IMG/VR virus record: IMGVR_UViG_3300010430_000003
Span: 146,327 to 210,326 of that record
Reading direction: 5' to 3' (one strand)
Length of the DNA stretch: 64,000 nt
Origin: a virus
Shown: positions 58,236 to 64,000 of the stretch, piece by piece
Layout: each line of letters starts with the position of its first letter
How positions within the stretch are numbered: position 1 is the stretch's first letter
Program-made: the position numbers and the translations under genes
The notes under the pieces: generated by a model
Database searches by the model: none
Told to the model about the DNA's origin: nothing
The model's input: the letters and a program-made list of their open reading frames with translations, nothing else

Positions 58236-58911
58236 TGGTCCAAATGCCTTGGATTTTAAAGCAGGGAAGTTAATTGACTCATTTGATATAGTAATAAGAA
58301 TGAATTGCTATCAAATAGAAGGGTATGAAGAACACATTGGAAGCAAGACGGACGTGTGGGTAACTACGAACGATTTTGATCGTTTTATATCTGAATATGA
58401 TAATCTCTTAGAAAAAAGAAAGGTTAATTCTTTTTTAGAAAATTGGACAACCGACACAAAGGATGTCGAAACTTTTGTAGAAAAACATAAAATTAAATGT
58501 GATGAAATTCATTTCATAAATATGTGGATTGCCTTTACAATTGGGCATGTATTTAAGGATAATGTTTTATATGAAAATAATGTCTGTTTAGAAACCTTTG
58601 ATTCAGGGGTTATGCGTTCACTGCCAAGAGGGTGCAAAATAAACATTAATGGTGCTCGCCGCACTATAAGACTTGGTGACGGGAGAAATTTATCAACAGG
58701 AATGCATACATTGGTTTATGCCATTTATAGATGGATTGGAGAAGATATTTACATTCATGGTTTTGACTTTTTCAAAAGCGGGAAAGAATATTTCTCAACA
58801 CCAGAAAATGTTTGGGAAATGAGACATGCCGCTGAAACAGAAGAAATTATTGTTAATAAGTGGGTTGAAGCAGGAATTATAAAGTTCTTTACTGGAGAAA
58901 AAAATGAGTAA
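58207..58911 (+). CDS. Sialyltransferase-like protein (234 aa)
   Basis: KIIIIANGPNALDFKAG and DSFDIVIRMNCY near residues 4-40 match the same L-motif-like pattern as 54533. NLSTGMHTLVYAIY near 158-171 and IYIHGFDFF near 178 follow, as in GT29/GT42-like phage proteins. Shorter than its partner. Confidence 0.6.
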   Translation: MSLKIIIIANGPNALDFKAGKLIDSFDIVIRMNCYQIEGYEEHIGSKTDVWVTTNDFDRFISEYDNLLEKRKVNSFLENWTTDTKDVETFVEKHKIKCDEIHFINMWIAFTIGHVFKDNVLYENNVCLETFDSGVMRSLPRGCKININGARRTIRLGDGRNLSTGMHTLVYAIYRWIGEDIYIHGFDFFKSGKEYFSTPENVWEMRHAAETEEIIVNKWVEAGIIKFFTGEKNE

Positions 58912-59482
58912 GTTAGATTTAGATAACATGGAACAAAAATTTCATGACTGTCTTGAGACAGAAGATTGGGCGCGTTTTGTTGAGATGTTTAAAGCCGCTA
59001 CAGAAATTTATATTATTGGAAATGGTGGACAAGCATCCACAGCGCAACATGCAGCCTCAGACACAACTCGTTTAGTTGATAACAAGATTATTCGCTCTTT
59101 TGATAACATGAGTTATCTTACGTCTGTTGCTAATGATTATGGATATGAAACAGTCTTCCAACGTTGGATTGAGAAAGAAATCGGAAACACTTCTAGAGAT
59201 AAAGTGATGGTTATTGGTTTATCTTGTTCTGGCAACTCTCCTAACATTGTTGATGTTTTGGAATGGGCTGATCATCAGGGAATTAAAAGCGCCCTAATTT
59301 CAGGCACAAAATCGGTCAAGCTATCTCCACACATTAATGAAGTATGTATGTATACAAAGTACTTTCATTCATCAGAGCTTATTTCAATGCTTTTGATTTA
59401 TGAAGCTATTGGTGAGTGCGGTGGTCGATGCCCAACATTAGTTGAAGAAAATATTCGCAAGGGTTTTGATACGGATGAATAG
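58904..59482 (+). CDS. SIS-domain sugar-phosphate isomerase, GmhA-like (192 aa)
   Basis: IYIIGNGGQASTAQHAASD near residues 36-54 and GLSCSGNSPNIVDVLEWA near 105-122 are the two phosphosugar-binding loops of SIS proteins. Length matches sedoheptulose-7-phosphate isomerase GmhA. With the split transketolase, which makes sedoheptulose-7-phosphate, it could feed a heptose pathway, though no kinase/adenylyltransferase is seen here. Confidence 0.8.
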   Translation: MSKLDLDNMEQKFHDCLETEDWARFVEMFKAATEIYIIGNGGQASTAQHAASDTTRLVDNKIIRSFDNMSYLTSVANDYGYETVFQRWIEKEIGNTSRDKVMVIGLSCSGNSPNIVDVLEWADHQGIKSALISGTKSVKLSPHINEVCMYTKYFHSSELISMLLIYEAIGECGGRCPTLVEENIRKGFDTDE

Positions 59483-59690
59483 AATTCTTAGTGTTGATAA
59501 GAATCTTATTCTTGCTGACCGTTTTTTAGCAAATATTATTGAGGAAGATGATTTATTCTTCTCTATGATAATGCAGAAAGGCAGGGGCAGTGTTGCAGAA
59601 TATGATTTCTGGAATGACACAAAACAGTTTCATCATTTTTTGAAGATTGAGAGTGAATATAAAAGGAGATATCTCGATGTCTATTTATAA
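59475..59690 (+). CDS. MNIN-family small protein (71 aa)
   Basis: Function unknown. MNRILSVDKNLILADRFLAN start (N-L-I-L-A-x-x-F core displaced by 8 residues). The start at 59475 overlaps the isomerase stop; its end overlaps the next enzyme by 14 bases. Confidence 0.65.
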   Translation: MNRILSVDKNLILADRFLANIIEEDDLFFSMIMQKGRGSVAEYDFWNDTKQFHHFLKIESEYKRRYLDVYL

Positions 59691-60672
59691 TAATGTTTTA
59701 GTTTTGGGCGGCACTGGCTTTCTTGGCAAAAATTTGCAAAAAGTACGCCCTGATTGGATTTATGTCGGTAGGACTTCTTTTGTAGAAAATGGCATTGAAT
59801 GTTCTCTGGAGGACTTAAAAACTGCTTATGTTGGTAATGAAACTGATTATACCGATATTCATACTGTGGGTAATTTAATTGGTGTGTTTAATCCCGATGC
59901 AGTGATTAATCTTGCCGGTGATGTTGGAGGTATTGCTTACAACAATGTTAATCAACTCTCAATTTTTGAGAACAACATCATGATGAATACAAATATCATC
60001 AAGGTATGTCGAGAGTTGGAGATTGAAAGGGTCTTAAGTTGTCTGAGTACGTGTGCTTTTCCAGATTGTACACCAGCTTGTCCTATGAGTGAAGATGATT
60101 TATTTTGGGCTAGTGATCAATGGCAAGATACTCAAAACGCGCATCCATATAAAGGACACACAGGTTATGGTTGGGCTAAGAGAATGCTTCATATTCACAC
60201 AGAATTGGCAAGGGAAGCAGAATATAACTATTCAACATTCGCCCCGTCTAATTTATATGGTCCGCACGATCATATGGGAGAAATTGCTTCTCATTTTGTG
60301 GCAGCGTTAATTCACAAAGTTCACAAAGCGAAAGACGAGTTAAGATTGTATGGTGATGGAAAAGCACTGCGCCAGTTTCTATATGCCCCAGACCTCGCTG
60401 GTCTAATTCCCACCTTACTGGAAAAACATAATAGTGGTTCTCCATTGATTGTTGCACCCGAAGAAAACCTTTCAATTGATGAAATGGCAAGAATTGCTCT
60501 TAAAGTTGTTGAAAAAGATGTGAAGATTAAATATAGTGGAGAACATGCTGGACAGCATCGAAAAGACTGTTCAAACTCCCGACTTAAAAAGTTACTAAAT
60601 GATGATGTAATCTTCACTTCATTTGAAGAGGGATTCCGCGAAACATATAATTGGTATTTGGAGAATAAATGA
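59677..60672 (+). CDS. fcl: GDP-L-fucose-synthase-like epimerase/reductase (331 aa)
   Basis: Extended SDR. VLVLGGTGFLGKNL near residues 7-20, a substrate-loop segment NLAGDVGGIAYNN near 80-92, and YGWAKR near 164-169. Resembles WcaG/Fcl, which converts the 4-keto-6-deoxy product of GDP-mannose dehydratase to GDP-fucose. The partner dehydratase is the next gene. Start at 59677 chosen for the AAAAGGAG site upstream. Confidence 0.75.
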   Translation: MSIYNNVLVLGGTGFLGKNLQKVRPDWIYVGRTSFVENGIECSLEDLKTAYVGNETDYTDIHTVGNLIGVFNPDAVINLAGDVGGIAYNNVNQLSIFENNIMMNTNIIKVCRELEIERVLSCLSTCAFPDCTPACPMSEDDLFWASDQWQDTQNAHPYKGHTGYGWAKRMLHIHTELAREAEYNYSTFAPSNLYGPHDHMGEIASHFVAALIHKVHKAKDELRLYGDGKALRQFLYAPDLAGLIPTLLEKHNSGSPLIVAPEENLSIDEMARIALKVVEKDVKIKYSGEHAGQHRKDCSNSRLKKLLNDDVIFTSFEEGFRETYNWYLENK

Positions 60673-61730
60673 CATATAGAACACAGAAGGTTGCTGTAGT
60701 TTCCGGAGCAACTGGACAAACAGGAAGTTATTTGATTGACCTTCTTCTTGAAAGAGGTTATTATGTTATCGGTCTGAAAAGGCGAACATCGTTGATTTCA
60801 ACTGATCGAATCGATCATCAAATGAATAATAAAAATTTTAAGATGGTATATTATTCTTCTTTTGATCCCACAGTTACATATAGAATTATTCAAGAGTATC
60901 AACCTGATGAAGTATATAATATGGCATGTCAAAGTCATGTCAAAGTCAGTTTCGAAACTCCACAAGAAACCATGGATTCAATTATTCATGGTTGTTTATA
61001 TTGGCTTGAAGCAATTCGTATCTTAAATCCAAGAACAAAATTTTATCAAGCTAGTTCATCAGAAATGTTTGGCAGAAACACAGAGGTTCCTCTTAACGAG
61101 AAATCTGTTATGTTGCCCGCTTCACCTTATGCCTGTGCAAAATTGGCAGCGCATCACTTGGTTCAGAATTATAGAGAATCATATAATTTGTTTGCTGTGT
61201 CTGGGATTTTATTCAATCATGAAGGCCCCCGAAGAGGAGAAACCTTTGTCACAAGGAAAGTGACAAAGGCTGCCGCCAAAATTAAACTCAACCTTCAAAA
61301 ACAATTGGTGCTCGGTAATTTGGACGCTAAACGAGATTGGGGCTTCGCAGGTGACTATGCGGACGTGATTTGGAGAATGCTCCAGATTTCAAATGCTCAA
61401 GATTATGTTGTTGCAACTGGTGAGACACACACTGTTAGAGAGTGGGTTGAAGAAGTGTTTAAACATGCTGGTATGGAGATTGAGTGGCGAGGAATTGGTC
61501 TTGAGGAAAAAGGTTATATTAATGATGTGGAAACTATAGTGATAAGTGAGATGTATTACAGACCACAAGAAGTGCCCGTTCTCCTCGGAGACCCAAATAA
61601 GGCTTATAGAGATTTACAGTGGGATCCGAAAGTGAAGTTTTCAGATTTAGCGCAAATGATGTATAAAGCAGATTATGGTGAAGTTTTAGAGGAGAATGGA
61701 GGTTGGATTGAAGCATCCTTCTTTGATTAA
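60669..61730 (+). CDS. gmd: GDP-mannose 4,6-dehydratase (353 aa)
   Basis: VVSGATGQTGSYLIDLLLER near residues 10-29 is the NAD(P) site; ASSSEMFGR near 126-134 and YACAKLAAHHL near 154-164 carry the catalytic Ser/Glu/Tyr/Lys; FNHEGPRRGETFVTRKV near 183-199 is the GMD-specific stretch. Converts GDP-mannose to GDP-4-keto-6-deoxymannose. ATGA overlap with fcl indicates one pathway. Confidence 0.9.
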   Translation: MTYRTQKVAVVSGATGQTGSYLIDLLLERGYYVIGLKRRTSLISTDRIDHQMNNKNFKMVYYSSFDPTVTYRIIQEYQPDEVYNMACQSHVKVSFETPQETMDSIIHGCLYWLEAIRILNPRTKFYQASSSEMFGRNTEVPLNEKSVMLPASPYACAKLAAHHLVQNYRESYNLFAVSGILFNHEGPRRGETFVTRKVTKAAAKIKLNLQKQLVLGNLDAKRDWGFAGDYADVIWRMLQISNAQDYVVATGETHTVREWVEEVFKHAGMEIEWRGIGLEEKGYINDVETIVISEMYYRPQEVPVLLGDPNKAYRDLQWDPKVKFSDLAQMMYKADYGEVLEENGGWIEASFFD

Positions 61731-61920
61731 TTTATGTATTAAAACTCATTTTTGTTATGCGGTATCAATAAGATTCTATAGTTCGTTTAAATATCGACTT
61801 TCCAATGTTAATAGTAAAATTATCACAAGACATACTTTTCAAAGAAACTATCACTTTTATGCTCATGAAGAAGAAATGATGAATTCCGTGCTTTCGCTAA
61901 TGAAAAAACATAAAACATAA
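61708..61920 (+). CDS. MNIN-family small protein, probable TTG start (70 aa)
   Basis: Function unknown. TTG at 61708 lies just after GGAGG; an in-frame ATG at 61696 is possible. N-terminus LKHPSLINLCIKTHFCYA. Basic and Phe/Tyr-rich. Overlaps gmd by 23 bases. Confidence 0.6.
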   Translation: MKHPSLINLCIKTHFCYAVSIRFYSSFKYRLSNVNSKIITRHTFQRNYHFYAHEEEMMNSVLSLMKKHKT

Positions 61921-61931
61921 AGCTTTTACAA

Positions 61932-62120
61932 ATGAAACAGAACTCTTTGATTAATATGAAACTAAGAAATATCATTTATAAATGGTTTTTATTTGAAGAT
62001 TTATTTGAATCACACCCAACACTTTATTGTAGAGATTCTTATACAAACAAAACAAATGGACGATATTTATTTATATCTGACTGTACAATCAAAATTAAAA
62101 AAATGATGAGGAAAATATGA
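61932..62120 (+). CDS. MNIN-family small protein (62 aa)
   Basis: Function unknown. MKQNSLINMKLRNIIYKWF start; resembles its neighbour upstream (SLINL/SLINM). Lys-rich C-terminus. ATGA overlap downstream. Confidence 0.65.
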   Translation: MKQNSLINMKLRNIIYKWFLFEDLFESHPTLYCRDSYTNKTNGRYLFISDCTIKIKKMMRKI

Positions 62121-62302
62121 AATTATCAGAACAAGCTACAATGACTATCGCAGTAATTCTTATGAAGTCATTAACAGAAGAAGCAAACGTGCAAGACTTA
62201 CTTGAAGAGCTTGACTTTGTTGAAGAGGAGGATGGGCAATTATATTGCACCAATCCACCAGTATCAATCAAGATGGGTGATGAAGAAAATGCCGACTTAT
62301 GA
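62117..62302 (+). CDS. Small acidic protein (61 aa)
   Basis: No recognised family; a helix followed by an acidic beta-like tail. Coupled by overlap to the zinc-ribbon gene downstream. Confidence 0.55.
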   Translation: MKLSEQATMTIAVILMKSLTEEANVQDLLEELDFVEEEDGQLYCTNPPVSIKMGDEENADL

Positions 62303-62528
62303 TTATTTTTGTGAATCCTGTCAAAAAAAATTTACTCTTAGACATTCTGTAAAAGAGGAAGTTAATGAGTGTAAGATTTGTCATGGAGAAATTAATAAGA
62401 TTGTTAACTTCTCTAACATTACAATATCTAAGAAGAATGAGAATCCTTCTAGTGAAAGTTTGAAAGAAGCTGAAAGAGACTTAAAAGAACTTAAAAAAGA
62501 AATTAAGAGAAAAAATAATGAGTTATGA
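62289..62528 (+). CDS. FmdB-type zinc-ribbon protein (79 aa)
   Basis: MPTYDYFCESCQKKFTLRHS followed by NECKICHGEINK gives the two C-x-x-C pairs of the FmdB/CxxC zinc-ribbon. The C-terminus is a charged helix (KEAERDLKELKKEIKRK). Start at 62289 fixed by the conserved MPTYDY opening. Small proteins of this type are often regulatory or DNA/RNA-binding. Confidence 0.75.
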   Translation: MPTYDYFCESCQKKFTLRHSVKEEVNECKICHGEINKIVNFSNITISKKNENPSSESLKEAERDLKELKKEIKRKNNEL

Positions 62529-62862
62529 ATTGATGTTTGGAGCGGTAATTGTTTCTGTAATATTGCTGTTTTTGTTTTTGTGTGTTGTCTTAATAATTTG
62601 CTTTATAGCAATTGGCGTTTTATTTAAGCGCTATGATTCACTTTATAAAGAGTATGAACAGTTTGTATCTGATACAGATGTATACGAAGATATTGAATCT
62701 GTTAGGGAGTCTGCTGGTGAACTTCATGAACATTGTGAAGTTATGCGAGGTGCGATTGAACACAGTGAAGAGATCTTATATCTAAATTTCAAGAATCATC
62801 TTGAAAGATTTTTATTCCAACTTCAAGTTATAAGAAATATTGGAGATGACGAAGTTGGTTAA
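62518..62862 (+). CDS. Membrane-anchored helical protein (114 aa)
   Basis: One long hydrophobic segment (about residues 7-36) is followed by an acidic helical domain, suggesting a single-pass anchor with a cytoplasmic coiled coil. Overlaps the sigma gene by 17 bases. Function unknown. Confidence 0.6.
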   Translation: MSYELMFGAVIVSVILLFLFLCVVLIICFIAIGVLFKRYDSLYKEYEQFVSDTDVYEDIESVRESAGELHEHCEVMRGAIEHSEEILYLNFKNHLERFLFQLQVIRNIGDDEVG

Positions 62863-63556
62863 AAAGAAAAAGAAAAAGAATTATTACTTTACACAAGATC
62901 ATGAAGATGCAATTGTAGAGTATGCACAGATTGAAGATGTAAAACGTCGAACTGAACTTTATATTGATTTTATTGAACCTGTATTTGAAGAATTAATTAA
63001 TAATATAATCTATACATTTAAATTTCAAGACTTACCAAACGTTGATTCTCTAAAAAATGAATGCAAAATCTGGGTTACAACAATCTTAGATAAGTTTGAC
63101 CCCGAAAAGGGCTCTGCAGCATTTGCCTTTTTTACTGTGGTTATAAAGAATTGGTTTATTGCACAGGTGAAGACGCGCAAGAAGAAGCTCCAGACCGAGA
63201 CCTCTTATGAAGATATTCAGGAGTTATTAGAACATCAATTAATTGTTGAAAATGAATATGAAACTTCAAGAGAGCATCGTGAATACATAACTTTTTTGAA
63301 GCAAGAAATAGACAGTTGGGATAAAGGTTGTCGAAAGAATGTTCTAGGGCATAATGATATAAAAGTCATTCATGCCCTTCAAGACTTATTTGATAGGGCA
63401 GACAGTATTGAAATCTTTAACAAGAAAGCGATATATCTCCACATTAGAGAATTAACAGGACTTAACACAAAACAAATTACACGATCAATTAAGAAATTGC
63501 ACCCAAGGTATGAAAAATTTAAGAAAGGATGGATTAGTGGTGAATTTGAATCTTAA
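62846..63556 (+). CDS. T4 gp55-like late sigma factor (236 aa)
   Basis: FDPEKGSAAFAFFTVVIKNW near residues 84-103 is the sigma region 2 segment typical of phage late sigma factors, which direct host RNA polymerase to TATAAATA-type promoters. The C-terminal LRELTGLNTKQITRSIKKLH resembles a region 4 helix-turn-helix and matches the gene at 3776. The N-terminus is Lys-rich. Start: ATG 62846 or 62840. It probably controls virion genes. Confidence 0.75.
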   Translation: MTKLVKKKKKKNYYFTQDHEDAIVEYAQIEDVKRRTELYIDFIEPVFEELINNIIYTFKFQDLPNVDSLKNECKIWVTTILDKFDPEKGSAAFAFFTVVIKNWFIAQVKTRKKKLQTETSYEDIQELLEHQLIVENEYETSREHREYITFLKQEIDSWDKGCRKNVLGHNDIKVIHALQDLFDRADSIEIFNKKAIYLHIRELTGLNTKQITRSIKKLHPRYEKFKKGWISGEFES

Positions 63557-63803
63557 AATAAAAGACTCATATTTCATATCTATTTCTGTTCCTCAAACTG
63601 GTGGCTATGGTTTTACTCCAAAAATATATTCATATGAATATGAAGAGAGGGTGAGCGCTCAACATAATCAAGGCTTCCCTTTAATATATTATGGTTTAAG
63701 AACTAATCCTTGGCTTTTAAATGTTGGTGAATATGATTTATGGTCGTTAACTTCTACATCGCAAATATATGAGAATATACTATGGCTCAACAAGAATCAA
63801 TAG
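63540..63803 (+). CDS. MNIN-family protein, GTG start (87 aa)
   Basis: Function unknown. GTG at 63540 (a second GTG directly before it). N-terminus VNLNLKIKDSYFISISVP; Tyr-rich with a W-x-x-N-x-x-x-YD-x-W segment. Overlaps the sigma gene by 17 bases. Confidence 0.65.
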   Translation: MNLNLKIKDSYFISISVPQTGGYGFTPKIYSYEYEERVSAQHNQGFPLIYYGLRTNPWLLNVGEYDLWSLTSTSQIYENILWLNKNQ

Positions 63804-64000
63804 AAATTTTAAAAGAAGCTCTTAAGAATTTAAGAAAAGATAGAAAAGAGATTTATAATAGAATTAATGTTCTTACCAAAGAAAGTAAAACATATAGTCA
63901 ACCACAAAAAGAACTGTCAATCGCAAAATCAGTAGCAAAACTATTTGAAGTGTTGCAAAAAATCAATTCCGAAATAATTAAGATAAGCACGCAGATCGAA
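63782..64000 (+). CDS. Helical protein, N-terminal part (runs out of the window)
   Basis: 73 codons are visible from ATG 63782, overlapping the previous gene by 22 bases. The sequence is rich in Lys, Glu, Ile and Leu (ILKEALKNLRKDRKEIYNRI), suggesting a coiled coil. No family recognised from this fragment. Confidence 0.6.
   Translation, partial: MAQQESIEILKEALKNLRKDRKEIYNRINVLTKESKTYSQPQKELSIAKSVAKLFEVLQKINSEIIKISTQIE

Noticed and set aside
1-64000. CRISPR arrays, transposases, integrases or attachment sites
   Set aside because: No regularly spaced repeats with unique spacers and no recombinase or transposase motifs were found; the small repeated genes are diverged proteins, not spacer arrays.

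Overview
The window looks like part of a large, AT-rich, double-stranded DNA phage genome, probably a myovirus of jumbo or near-jumbo size infecting a Gram-negative bacterium. This is inferred from dense, overlapping genes with ATGA and TGATG junctions, two T4 gp55-like sigma factors, a PIN-PhoH protein, virion-type giant proteins, phage-encoded tRNAs, lipobox signal peptides and sigma-70-type promoters. No host chromosome genes, integrase or transposase were seen. Base composition is low in G+C throughout except for one GC-rich gene near 2.9-3.6 kb.

Layout. 1-2557 (+): a tandem array of about twelve tiny overlapping paralogs. 2558-3775: a repeat-bearing, GC-shifted segment around one GC-rich gene. 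3776-21440 (-): an accessory block of more than fifty small genes read leftward from repeated TTGA-N16-TATAAT promoters. It contains a sigma-like gene, an AAA ATPase, a DUF7873-like protein, a cREC-domain protein, a methyltransferase, membrane and lipoproteins, and an RNA cluster at 10.85-11.31 kb. 21581-32426 (+): a virion-type operon with a 1943-residue protein fusing two nucleotidyltransferase-type domains, an 825-residue partner and an HExxH metalloprotease. 32423-35502: mostly leftward genes, an odd class II tRNA with anticodon CAT, a structured RNA with its own promoter, and a trypsin-like lipoprotein. 35667-64000 (+): PhoH2, a nuclease, then a roughly 23 kb glycan and nucleotide-sugar cluster, ending with a second sigma factor.

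The most unusual feature is a family of more than fifty small (53-139 residue), aromatic-rich proteins that share an N-terminal motif close to MN-x-N-x-x-I-A-x-x-F. I call them MNIN-family here. They form head-to-tail arrays, sit on both strands, and are also threaded singly between the enzymes of the glycan cluster, nearly always translationally coupled to neighbours. I recognise no known function for them.

The glycan cluster would supply and transfer activated sugars: GDP-mannose dehydratase and GDP-fucose-synthase-like enzymes, NDP-sugar epimerases, an RfbH-like dehydrase, a split transketolase, a CMP-sugar synthetase fused to a cupin, two sialyltransferase-like proteins, a sugar aminotransferase, a GmhA-like isomerase, and several GT-B and GT-A glycosyltransferases. 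Its product could decorate the virion or alter the host surface; the sequence does not decide between these. A second unusual feature is a pair of RNA elements near 11 kb in which tRNA T-arm and 3' acceptor strand precede the 5' acceptor strand and D-arm, the layout expected for circularly permuted tRNA-like genes.
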